From positions 1-12,220 of the forward strand of contig JAISOU010000067.1 of the NCBI GenBank assembly GCA_031275395.1: a stretch of DNA of 12,220 bases, written 5' to 3'. The notes under the pieces are model-generated. The model did not search any database. It was not told the origin of the DNA and was given only the letters and a program-made list of their open reading frames with translations. The position numbers were made by a program, and so were the translations under genes. Below, piece by piece: positions 1-6,263 of this stretch (position 1 is its first letter; every line of letters starts with the position of its first letter). Source of the DNA: Helicobacteraceae bacterium. GTDB taxonomy: Bacteria; Campylobacterota; Campylobacteria; Campylobacterales; SZUA-545.

Positions 1-377
1 GTCGTCTTACGTTTGTTCTCGTTTAGATACCTTATAGCCTCTTTTAGTCCCTCGACGTCTATATCAGATTTATTAGCAAGATATGCCCTATTGACCGTTT
101 CCGCATATCTCTCAAAGTCATTAGAAATTAGTGTGATCGTGTGATATTTTAATAATCTTGCCACAACGCCGCTTCCAGAAAATCCGTCAATTGCGGTTAT
201 CTTATCTTTTTTTAAGTCTTTCTTAACTTTTAGGACTGCCTCATTGATAAAAGGGAGCAGTTTTCGTTTATTTCCAATATATGTAATTAAATGGGAAACA
301 AAATAGTTACTATTAAAATCTAAAAGTTCATCATATTCCGTCTGGTCTATTAAATTTATATTATTTGTAGATTTCAT
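1..377 (-). CDS. D12-class DNA adenine methyltransferase, N-terminal part (gene runs off the left edge)
   Basis: The first 125 codons of a minus-strand gene are present and the rest lies outside the window. The reading begins MKSTNNINLI. A motif X-like YIGNKRKLL occurs near residue 33 and a SAM-binding motif I, DGFSGSG, near residue 65. This order, motif X before motif I at the N-terminus, is that of the D12/Dam-like (alpha) adenine-N6 methyltransferases. The catalytic (D/N)PPY motif would come later and is not visible. The coding is AT-rich with no GATCG words, unlike the core genes, which suggests acquisition. The start at 377 is the only ATG in the visible part; a stop lies in frame ten codons upstream. 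A -10 box sits only six bases before this ATG, so the message may be leaderless. A partner restriction gene could lie further left. The family is well supported; the specificity is not visible. Confidence 0.82.
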   Translation of the reverse strand, partial: MKSTNNINLIDQTEYDELLDFNSNYFVSHLITYIGNKRKLLPFINEAVLKVKKDLKKDKITAIDGFSGSGVVARLLKYHTITLISNDFERYAETVNRAYLANKSDIDVEGLKEAIRYLNENKRKT

Positions 378-383
378 GTCTCC

Positions 384-411
384 ATTATAGCACAAAAAAT
401 GAAAATGTCAT
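384..411 (-). promoter_or_regulatory. sigma-70 promoter of the left-edge methyltransferase
   Basis: On the minus strand ATGACA (406-411) is followed by 16 bases and then a perfect TATAAT (384-389). Only six bases separate the -10 box from the ATG at 377, so transcription should begin at or next to the start codon. The -35 hexamer lies inside the 402-430 palindrome, so a protein bound there would block the promoter. Confidence 0.65.
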
Positions 412-430
412 AATCGTATTATGGCATTTT
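402..430. repeat. 13-bp inverted repeat overlapping the methyltransferase -35 box (operator candidate)
   Basis: AAAATGTCATAAT (402-414) and ATTATGGCATTTT (418-430) are inverted copies with one mismatch and a three-base centre. The repeat covers the -35 hexamer of the left-edge methyltransferase. Such dyads are typical binding sites for control (C) proteins or for methyltransferases that repress themselves, but no regulator is visible in the window. It could also form a hairpin in an RNA read rightward. Confidence 0.55.
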
Positions 431-547
431 TTCAATATGTAACAAATTATATGCCAATTTTATATCTGTTATGCGTTAGTATAGTAACCGAATTAGTAAC
501 AACTTTTGTGTAAAGCTCCGCGACTTTGTCGCTTGGCGCTAAGCGCA

Positions 548-571
548 TGGGCTTTGCCCACATTTTTTTCT
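548..571 (+). terminator. Small hairpin followed by a T-run (weak terminator candidate)
   Basis: TGGGC-TTT-GCCCA (548-560) is followed by CA and then a run of T from 563. The form is that of a rho-independent terminator for a plus-strand transcript, but the stem is only five base pairs and no plus-strand gene is identified upstream. Confidence 0.3.
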
Positions 572-960
572 TTTCTCTTGTCCGAAAAATCGCCAAAGGC
601 AACGCCTGAAGGGCGTGGCGTGCCTGAAAAATCACAATTATTTGTATTTTGCGCCAAAATAGATTCGGGTGAAAGCGTAAAATCGCACCATTTTTACGCT
701 ATGCCGATCAAAAAAACCAACATTTCCCACAATATACGCGCAATTTTCAGACGAGTAGATACGCCAACAAAGCCCGCGAAGCGCCGCTACGTTTTTGCCT
801 TTTTCATAATTAACGCTTGAAATTATAGAAAACGAAAATGCAAATCGGTAAAGGCAAACCTCTGCTAAACGCCCTCGAAAACCTCTTGCAAACAAGGTTT
901 GTTACGTTTGAGCGCAAAAACCCACGCATAATTTAAGCGATAATATGTTACGATTTTCAG

Positions 961-979
961 GATATTGATTATCAGTATT
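961..979. promoter_or_regulatory. Fur-box-like sequence upstream of the DUF2325 gene
   Basis: The 19 bases GATATTGATTATCAGTATT match 15 of 19 positions of the classical Fur consensus GATAATGATAATCATTATC. The site ends 17 bases before the -35 box of the promoter at 997-1025. Campylobacterota Fur sites deviate from the E. coli consensus, so this is a candidate for iron-responsive control and not a firm call. Confidence 0.4.
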
Positions 980-996
980 TCAAAAAAGATTGAACC

Positions 997-1025
997 TTGA
1001 CAACGCGGCTGGATTAAGCTACAAT
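997..1025 (+). promoter_or_regulatory. Consensus sigma-70 promoter for the DUF2325 gene
   Basis: A perfect TTGACA (997-1002) is separated by 17 bases from TACAAT (1020-1025). A ribosome site AAAGGA (1047-1052) follows, six bases before the ATG at 1059. This is the only promoter in the window with a perfect -35 box, and this gene, unlike several others here, has a normal leader. Confidence 0.75.
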
Positions 1026-1058
1026 GTCAAGTAAGTCAATCGGATTAAAGGACTTAAA

Positions 1059-1433
1059 ATGTCGGTTTTAGTTTTAGGCGGCGATCGCGTCGATGCGATC
1101 AAAGAAGCGCTCTATTCGCGGGGCGTTTCGCAAATTACCCATTGGGATATGAGAAAAGCGCGCGATTGCGATCGCAAGTTGCCAGAGTGCGCGGATTGCG
1201 TGGTGATGATAATAGATTATCTCAGCCATAACGCGATGAATCACTTCAAAAAAGAGGCGAAAAAAAACAACGTGCCGATCATCTGCGCCAAGCGCGGAAC
1301 AGGTTCGATCGCATGCGCGCTAGATCGCATAGGTTTTGCAAACGGCAAGCTAGGCGCGAGCAAAACGGAGCCGATCGCGGCGGCGAAAAACGAATGCGCG
1401 AAGCGCTGTCGCAATATCGGTAAAAAAAATTAG
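1059..1433 (+). CDS. DUF2325 domain-containing protein
   Basis: A 124-residue soluble protein. The Rossmann-like start SVLVLGGDRVDAIK, then THWDMRK, a variable segment with two cysteines (LPECADC), VVMIIDYLSHNAM, and VPIICAKRGTG are the conserved blocks of the DUF2325 family as found in Campylobacterota. The domain covers about residues 2-90. The tail from about 95 on is lysine- and cysteine-rich and variable. The family's biochemical role is not established, so no function is assigned. The start is fixed by AAAGGA six bases before the ATG and by a consensus promoter. A Fur-box-like sequence further upstream hints at iron control. The codons (GCGATCGCG and similar) are those of the core genes, so this gene looks native although it sits between two acquired-looking blocks. 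It is probably monocistronic. Confidence 0.8.
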   Translation: MSVLVLGGDRVDAIKEALYSRGVSQITHWDMRKARDCDRKLPECADCVVMIIDYLSHNAMNHFKKEAKKNNVPIICAKRGTGSIACALDRIGFANGKLGASKTEPIAAAKNECAKRCRNIGKKN

Positions 1434-1497
1434 CGGGACAGATTGGCGGCGCTATTCAAATATTGTCGCTTCAGACCGTCAATCGGATTGGCGTAAA

Positions 1498-1526
1498 AGT
1501 TAAGCGTTTTCGTTTGACGCTTAACT
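1498..1526. terminator. Perfect 10-bp stem-loop downstream of the DUF2325 gene
   Basis: AGTTAAGCGT (1498-1507) and ACGCTTAACT (1517-1526) are exact inverted copies with a nine-base loop. No T-run follows on the plus strand. On the minus strand the stem is followed by TTTTAC, so it resembles a terminator better for leftward transcription coming from the decayed methyltransferase. A role in processing or stabilising the DUF2325 message is also possible. Confidence 0.4.
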
Positions 1527-1642
1527 ACGGCGGGATAATCCGCATTTGACTGTTTTGGAAACTTTGCAATAGGACAATCGCAATAACGCTAGCATTATTT
1601 GTGGTCATAAGAGAGGTAAATATGCCAACGAAGCGTCTTGTA

Positions 1643-1661
1643 GAATGGCGGACAGCGTGGG
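1643..1661 (+). repeat. Imperfect direct repeat of the tRNA-Ser 3' end (att-like candidate)
   Basis: The 19 bases here match 16 of 19 at 5268-5286, including an uninterrupted TGGCGGACAG, which is the complement of the tRNA acceptor strand plus CCA. The two copies have the same orientation and bracket the restriction-modification module. This is the geometry left by integration of an element at the 3' end of a tRNA gene. No integrase is present, and the match is short enough that coincidence is possible. Confidence 0.4.
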
Positions 1662-1684
1662 CAGACTAGCGGAGATAGGCTTAA

Positions 1685-1710
1685 CGGTCGGCGCATTTTT
1701 GCGCTGACCG
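1685..1710. repeat. 11-bp hairpin with TTTT loop
   Basis: CGGTCGGCGCA (1685-1695), TTTT, TGCGCTGACCG (1700-1710). Ten Watson-Crick pairs and one G-T pair form the stem. A second perfect hairpin, TTGGGA-TACT-TCCCAA (1718-1733), follows after seven bases. The pair may be part of a small structured RNA; neither is followed by a T-run. Confidence 0.5.
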
Positions 1711-1988
1711 AGAGGGCTTGGGATACTTCCCAATAAACGAGTGTGACCACACAGTTATTGCTTGCCACATCTACAATCGGCGATTTGGACGCCCAAATCT
1801 ACTGCCCGCTATAGCCGAAATTTCCGCAATCGTTACTCGGCGCATCTTACAAAATTTTATTTTCGCGCAAGCAATACTCCGGCTCGCCGAAATCACCGTT
1901 GCCATTTGTTGGGGAGACCCAAACCCTCTCAATCCTGTGGATTGTTAAGCCCGCTCCACAGTCTGCTGTCGTCCGGTTTAGTAAAAAA

Positions 1989-2763
1989 TCATTTCCTAAA
2001 CATAAGCAGATACTCATGAGCAAGGAGCAAAAAAATTATGTTTAACGCTATTTGTTTTCCAGTATCCTGTGGTCTTACAATTATGCTGTTCTTTTATGAT
2101 GATTTCTTTCAGAGAGAATCCCGAGCTTTCAAATATTTTCATCACATTGAAACTCAGCGGAACAAGAAACCTTTCTTGCGAGCATCACTCATCAAGATAG
2201 CGCAAAAATTTTCTGATCGTAGCGCACGATAACATTCAGCGGCAACTGATTTCATCTGAACTAAAAAATCGCGCACATCATAGTTAGACAGATCGCCGTT
2301 AATACTGTCGCCGTAATGAATTATATTTACATAAGGTTGGGGTGTACAAATGAAATCTATGCTCTCATTAGGAATAAAAATTAAGATTGCGAGCATCGCC
2401 TTGCTTAATGTAAACCTGCCATGCATTCAGATAGCCAAACGAGTCTTTTCGTGGTAGCGCTCAATGGCGATAGGATTTATATCCGCGCCAAGTATATTGC
2501 GATTGAGCAACTTTGCCTCAACGAGCGTTGTGCCGCCACCAACGAACCGACCAAGCACAGGGTCGCACTCCGCCGAGTAACGTAGCAACAAATTACGCAA
2601 GATATATGGCGCCAGTTCCCGCGATATTTTGCATCGCGTGTTGCCCAACTGCCACGCTCTGGGAACGTCCATACAGATGTAGTTTCCAGAGCGAAATTGT
2701 CAGGTTTCCATTTCGCCGACTTCAATTCTTCAACCCTCTGCTCAATACGAAATAATTATTCAT
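1989..2763 (-). pseudogene. DNA methyltransferase (N6-adenine/N4-cytosine type), second methyltransferase of the R-M module, frameshifted
   Basis: The gene can be rebuilt by switching frames. The probable original ATG (2763) overlaps the endonuclease stop. The pieces are: RIEQRVEELKSAKWKPDNF ... TTSVWTFPERGSWATRDAKYRGNW; then PYILRNLLLRYSAE with motif I RFVGGGTTLVEAKLL and ADINPIAIE; then VYIKQGDARNLNF; then IPNESIDFICT with motif IV; then SVAAECYRALRSENFCAILM; then PLSFNVMKIFESSGFSLKE and IIIKEQHNCKTTGYW; and finally FLLLAHEYLLMFRK and a TGA at 1989. At least five indels are needed: near the start, near 2610, near 2440, in a T-run near 2372, and near 2162. A sixth lies in a T-run near 2035. 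The catalytic motif, usually an (S/D/H)PPY, reads TPQPY. The gene is clearly a remnant of a methyltransferase that would have protected one strand or site of the module. Confidence 0.85.
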
Positions 2764-4003
2764 TAATCAACCCAACTATCCAATTCAACCACCCCTTGAT
2801 AGTTGAAGAACGGCGTTCAAATGTGCTATCACTATTGATGTTATAAAGATTTGACAACTTCATAATCTGTATAATGTCGGCGGTAGAAGGCATATTTCCG
2901 AACTCAAGATATTTGCGGAGTGTGTCACCGAAAACTTTGTGCGACAATATCAAATCACAAAATGCTAATTGGCGTTGCTTATAATTTAAGATAAGAAGCC
3001 GTTTTCCTGTTTCAGTCAACCCATAAATAGGCGCTACGTTCTCTTTCCTCTTTTCAAGCAGACCAAGATACCGTGCTGCGTCGGCGTAATAATTCGTTTG
3101 CCTTGCGTCAAATGCATATTGCTCTGTAACATCGTTACGACTTAATTCTTGTTCACTAATCAGTTCACAAATATTGATAACGCGTTCAAAGTTATCCGCT
3201 TGTGGAAAAGGAATTTGCGGTTCTGGCGCGGGTTCTACCTTATTTAAAACTTTCTGAATATCAGTAATGTCTATCGCAGTATCTTCAATAGAATAATTTT
3301 TCTGTCTAATCAAAACCAAGGAATTATAACTATTTATATCCTGAAACGCATACTCATAGAGCCGATAAATGCCGTTTGAGTAAACAAGAAACAGCGGACG
3401 CGCAGGCTTTGTAATGCGGCTTTGCCAAACTCTGAAAGGATAATATAGTTGCCTTATTAAAAAATCCTCTGACAAATCGCGTTTCGCTTCAAAGAGTGCT
3501 AACCATCTTACGCCTTCATAAGCCGCGTCTATTTCAATCTGTGAACTGGCTACTTGTACTCTACAAGGCGTTCTGCTTTTTGAGTTGGTAATATCGAAGG
3601 CGAACGCACCGGAGCCCATACGCCCCGAGACAGTAGAAATCAAATCTTCATCTTGCAAAAACTCGGCTACAATACCAGCGGCAACGGCACAATTTAAGGC
3701 AATCGCTTCGCTGGGAATATTATTAGCGTCTAAACTCTGAATATAAGTAGGTAGCGATACTCTTGTTATTGGGGTATTATCATCTTCAAATTTATGATAA
3801 GCGTCAAAGTGCGAAATGACATAATCGCCTCTTGTTATGGGTAATATGGACAACCGGTTGTCCGCAAAAATTTTAGGCAAGTTGATTGTGTGATCAAACT
3901 TTGCCATAAGTCGCGGCTCTCTAAATTCTTTAGTTTGCGTAGCCGAAATCTCAAATCGACCATTGGCGTCAATTTGATTAAGAATATCATACTTTGAAAA
4001 CAA
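2756..4003 (-). CDS. Type II restriction endonuclease, PD-(D/E)XK fold
   Basis: A 415-residue protein directly downstream of a Dam-family methyltransferase. The nuclease core is seen as QIEID (D159) and LFEAK (E172, K174), followed by an RQLYYPFRVW helix. This D-x12-E-x-K spacing fits PD-(D/E)XK enzymes. Residues about 270-340 look like a winged-helix DNA-binding domain, ending in YGLTETGKRLL. The role would be cleavage of unmodified DNA at the site protected by the neighbouring methyltransferase. The cleavage specificity cannot be read from sequence; the protein is much longer than DpnII-type enzymes. The start is uncertain: no ATG is available, and 4003 is a TTG without a ribosome site. Protein-like sequence (SELPKSLNDTAWEQ) continues in frame back to about 4054, inside the methyltransferase stop region. 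The stop overlaps the likely ATG of the decayed second methyltransferase. Low GATC content suggests transfer. Confidence 0.72.
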   Translation of the reverse strand: MFSKYDILNQIDANGRFEISATQTKEFREPRLMAKFDHTINLPKIFADNRLSILPITRGDYVISHFDAYHKFEDDNTPITRVSLPTYIQSLDANNIPSEAIALNCAVAAGIVAEFLQDEDLISTVSGRMGSGAFAFDITNSKSRTPCRVQVASSQIEIDAAYEGVRWLALFEAKRDLSEDFLIRQLYYPFRVWQSRITKPARPLFLVYSNGIYRLYEYAFQDINSYNSLVLIRQKNYSIEDTAIDITDIQKVLNKVEPAPEPQIPFPQADNFERVINICELISEQELSRNDVTEQYAFDARQTNYYADAARYLGLLEKRKENVAPIYGLTETGKRLLILNYKQRQLAFCDLILSHKVFGDTLRKYLEFGNMPSTADIIQIMKLSNLYNINSDSTFERRSSTIKGWLNWIVGLINE

Positions 4004-4043
4004 CTGTTCCCAAGCTGTGTCGTTAAGGCTTTTCGGCAGCTCA

Positions 4044-4877
4044 CTAATAATTTCTCACCACCAATTCATCAACTTCACCGCGCTTCGTAGCGTCTGAATT
4101 GATCGCCCTTTTTGCTTGCACAACGGAAATGCGATATGCGGCGTATTGTTCTTTTATAAAATCTGTAGCAGAGTTTGAGAGCAAAAACTTTACCCCTCTA
4201 TCGTTGAGCGTGTCGCAACATTTACGAAGCCTTATTTGGTCATCGCGAGTAAAACCGCCTTTTGAATACCCCGTAAAACTTGACGTGTCCGAAACCGGGT
4301 CATAGGGTGGGTCAAGATATACAAATGCCCCTTTTGGTAATGCGTCTAATACTTCTGTATAATCAAGGGACGACAAATGAATCGTTGCCGTGTTAAGGTA
4401 CAAACTGACCGCTCGCAATGTCGGAGCATTGATAATATTCGGGTTGCGATAGTTTCCAAAAGGAGAATTGAACTCCCCTGCGTTATTAACGCGAAACAAG
4501 CCGTTATAGCAAGTCTTATTTAGATATAAAATGCGAGCGGCTTTTTTTATATCCGAAAGAGAAGGATATTTTTCTTTATCTCTATCCCAATCCCTGACAG
4601 CATAGAAAACATCAGCTTCATTCTTGAAGCCCTGCAAGGCTGTAATGAGAGCTTCCACATCCGTTTTAATCACATCGTAAACCCGGATTAAATCACCGTT
4701 TATGTCGTTGATAAAGGCTACATCCGGCTGTAAGCTAAAAAGAAGCGCGCCGCCGCCCACAAACGGCTCACAGTAAGTAGTTATACGTTTTGGCAACAGC
4801 GGGATCAGGACATCCAATAACTGGCGCTTGCCCCCCACCCATTTGAGAACAGGAGCAACCAATTTATTCTTTTTCAA
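4044..4877 (-). CDS. Dam-family (D12 class) DNA adenine-N6 methyltransferase of the R-M module
   Basis: Transfers methyl from S-adenosylmethionine to adenine in a short DNA site, protecting it from the partner nuclease. Order of motifs (numbering from 4877): KWVGGKRQLL (motif X, 12-21), EPFVGGGA (motif I, 37-44), NKTCYNGLFRVN...GEFNSPFGNY (target-recognition region typical of Dam/DpnM), LDPPYDP (catalytic motif IV, 188-194), and a C-terminal KRAINSD-x3-RGEVDEL. At 277 residues it is the size of E. coli Dam and DpnM, whose site is GATC; a GATC-type site is therefore likely but not proven. The frame is open to a TTG at 4895, but AAAGGGG lies eight bases before the TTG at 4877 and nothing suitable precedes 4895, so I prefer 4877. 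The endonuclease frame follows at once and overlaps the TAG. All key residues are intact. Confidence 0.88.
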   Translation of the reverse strand: MKKNKLVAPVLKWVGGKRQLLDVLIPLLPKRITTYCEPFVGGGALLFSLQPDVAFINDINGDLIRVYDVIKTDVEALITALQGFKNEADVFYAVRDWDRDKEKYPSLSDIKKAARILYLNKTCYNGLFRVNNAGEFNSPFGNYRNPNIINAPTLRAVSLYLNTATIHLSSLDYTEVLDALPKGAFVYLDPPYDPVSDTSSFTGYSKGGFTRDDQIRLRKCCDTLNDRGVKFLLSNSATDFIKEQYAAYRISVVQAKRAINSDATKRGEVDELVVRNY

Positions 4878-5270
4878 TGATAAAGCCCCTTTCAAACAAA
4901 GTCGCTATGTGGATTTTTTAAATCCCTCGCTATAACCCTCGTTGTACGCTTCAATTGCACCTTTGTGGCGTACACTACCTGCTTGACTTTCGGGCAAAAA
5001 AGATAAATCACGTTTTTTCTGCTTACCATCTAATCCGTCTCGAAGTCATTCCTCATACGCACAACCCGCACAAATGTGTCTATCACCGCTTCCATTGCCC
5101 CGTGAATAGGGAAGCGAGATATTCCAGCAAATACCTGTGTTTCTTATTGCATATCATAGTATCACCTCTTACATATGTCAAGTATGTCGAGTCTAACGCT
5201 CTAACTTAAAAACAAACGCAAACGCCTCCCTAACAATAAACGCCCGAGTCGAGTTCGCATTTGTTCGGAG
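4878..5270. other. Intergenic region between the methyltransferase and tRNA-Ser
   Basis: About 390 bases without a supported gene. An 84-codon plus-strand frame (4955-5209) has no recognisable features or ribosome site. A perfect 7-bp inverted repeat, TGTACGC (4943-4949) and GCGTACA (4968-4974) with an 18-base spacer, lies about 70-100 bases upstream of the methyltransferase start and could be an operator. I see no convincing -35/-10 pair for the methyltransferase and no clear terminator for the tRNA. Confidence 0.45.
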
Positions 5271-5360
5271 TGGCGGACAGAGAGGGATTCGAACCCTCGA
5301 TACCCGCAAGGGTATATCAGTTTTCGAGACTGACGCCTTCAACCGCTCGGCCACCTGTCC
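5271..5360 (-). tRNA. tRNA-Ser (anticodon CGA)
   Basis: A class II tRNA of 90 bases including an encoded CCA. The acceptor starts GGACAGG and ends TCTGTCCGCCA. The D-arm contains GGCCGAGCGGTTGAAGGC. The anticodon stem TCAGT/ACTGA closes the loop CTCGAAA, giving anticodon CGA for the codon UCG. The long variable arm TACCCTTGCGGGTA and the T-arm GAGGG-TTCGAAT-CCCTC are typical of serine tRNAs. The 3' end faces the acquired R-M region, a usual arrangement for an island integrated at a tRNA. A TAGAAT at 5375-5380 is a likely -10 box. Confidence 0.97.
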
Positions 5361-5374
5361 AGCTAAAGCCGCGT

Positions 5375-5380
5375 ATTCTA
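5375..5380 (-). promoter_or_regulatory. -10 box for tRNA-Ser
   Basis: TAGAAT on the minus strand ends 14 bases before the mature 5' end of the tRNA. A T-rich stretch (GTTTTTGGCTAATTTGG) lies upstream in place of a clear -35 box, as is usual for Campylobacterota sigma-70 promoters. The tRNA could also be read from the ispA operon. Confidence 0.4.
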
Positions 5381-5414
5381 GCCAAATTAGCCAAAAACGC
5401 CGTCGCCTGACGCG

Positions 5415-6263
5415 CTAGATGTAACCGCGAAGCGCGTCGTTTAACGCGGCGCAAAGAGCGTTTGGCAGAGAACCGATCGCCTCGCGCAATTTTTGCGCCT
5501 CTTTTTGGGCGCGTTTTTGCGCCTCGTCCAGCCCCAAAAGCGTTACGAAGCTATTTTTATTATCGTCGTTATGCGTGGGCTTACCCACCGCCGCCGATTC
5601 TTGCGTCGCGTCGATAATATCGTCCCTGATTTGAAAATATAACCCCAAATCCATACCGAAATCGTAGAGCCTTTTGGCAAAATCGTCGTCCGCGCCGCCA
5701 ACATAAGCGCCCATCTGCAAGCTCGCGGCGATCAGCTTGCCCGTTTTGCGGCGATGTATAAACTCTACCTGCGATAAATCCAGCGTTTGTCCCTCGAAAC
5801 GGCAATCCAGCGCCTGCCCCAAAACCATACCCGCCGCGCCGCCGTTCTCGGCGAGAATAGCGACAAGTTTTACCTTTGTTTCGCTTGGAAGCGGCGCGTT
5901 CGCCAAACACAAAAAACTGTGCGAGTTAAGCGCGTCGCCCGCTAGGATCGCCGTAACCTCGTCGTAACTTTTATGCAGGGTAGGAACCGAACGGCGAAAA
6001 TCCGCGTTATCCATCGCGGGCAGATCGTCGTGAATAAGCGAATAGGTATGAAAAAGCTCGATCGCCAACGCGACGCTCATCGCCTTTTGCGCGCTTGTCG
6101 CGTCCAGCCCCGTAGCCGCCGCCAAAACCAGCGCGGCGCGAAAACGCTTGCCGCCCGCAAGCGCCATTTCGCCGAGCGCCTTTTCATAATACGGGTGAAA
6201 ACTCGGCGCTTTTGGCAGATTTTCTTTCAGGTATGTTTCAAACGCCTCTAATAACTCTTTCAT
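5415..6263 (-). CDS. ispA: Polyprenyl (farnesyl/geranyl) diphosphate synthase
   Basis: Condenses isopentenyl diphosphate with allylic diphosphates in the cytoplasm to make farnesyl diphosphate, the precursor of undecaprenyl and quinone side chains. The 282-residue protein shows GGKRFR (37-42), the first aspartate-rich motif HDDLPAMDNADFRR (DDx4D, D79/D80/D85), RRKTGKLIAAS (171-181, diphosphate-binding KT), and the second aspartate-rich motif QIRDDIID (D214/D215/D218). The DDx4D spacing is typical of bacterial type II FPP synthases, and the length is normal. The start overlaps the stop of the PDZ protein by ATGA, so translation is coupled. The pair PDZ protein-ispA recurs in Campylobacter as I recall it (Cj1643-Cj1644). 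Product chain length (C10, C15 or longer) cannot be decided from sequence alone. Confidence 0.93.
   Translation of the reverse strand: MKELLEAFETYLKENLPKAPSFHPYYEKALGEMALAGGKRFRAALVLAAATGLDATSAQKAMSVALAIELFHTYSLIHDDLPAMDNADFRRSVPTLHKSYDEVTAILAGDALNSHSFLCLANAPLPSETKVKLVAILAENGGAAGMVLGQALDCRFEGQTLDLSQVEFIHRRKTGKLIAASLQMGAYVGGADDDFAKRLYDFGMDLGLYFQIRDDIIDATQESAAVGKPTHNDDNKNSFVTLLGLDEAQKRAQKEAQKLREAIGSLPNALCAALNDALRGYI

Larger units (their letters stand above)
431..996. other. Gene-free stretch with clustered short hairpins
   Basis: Open frames of 62-104 codons occur on both strands here, but none has a recognisable domain or ribosome site. Between 520 and 620 there are back-to-back short perfect stems: GCGAC-TTT-GTCGC (520-532), GCGCT-A-AGCGC (536-546), TGGGC-TTT-GCCCA (548-560) and ACGCC-N5-GGCGT (602-616), the last nested inside CGCC/GGCG (591-594 with 617-620). 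The rest, about 640-950, shows nothing I can name. Confidence 0.5.
1434..1988. other. Hairpin-rich region without a convincing gene
   Basis: Frames of 76 and 85 codons overlap on the plus strand (1718-1948, 1762-2019), with no recognisable domain. A 15-codon frame MPTKRLVEWRTAWAD at 1622-1669 has a good ribosome site (GAGAGG, 1611-1616) but is too short to judge. The stretch contains several perfect or near-perfect dyads: 1498-1526, 1685-1710, 1718-1733 and CTGTGGA/TCCACAG at 1935-1961. It could encode a structured RNA or be the scar of an integration event. I do not recognise tmRNA, RNase P RNA, SRP RNA or 6S RNA in it. Confidence 0.45.

Noticed and set aside
506-895. Overlapping 104- and 85-codon open frames on opposite strands
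   Set aside because: No domain, no ribosome site, composition typical of intergenic DNA, and they exclude each other.
1646-1735. Second tRNA gene at the att-like copy
   Set aside because: Only the acceptor end resembles tRNA-Ser; no TTCGA T-loop, anticodon arm or D-arm is present.
1718-2019. Two plus-strand frames of 76 and 85 codons
   Set aside because: They overlap each other in different frames, run over hairpins or into the end of the decayed methyltransferase, and show no recognisable protein features.
4878-4895. TTG at 4895 as start of the Dam-family methyltransferase
   Set aside because: The ribosome-binding sequence AAAGGGG lies downstream of this TTG and fits the TTG at 4877 instead.
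4955-5209. 84-codon plus-strand frame upstream of tRNA-Ser
   Set aside because: No ribosome site, no recognisable motif, and unlike host codon use; treated as chance.
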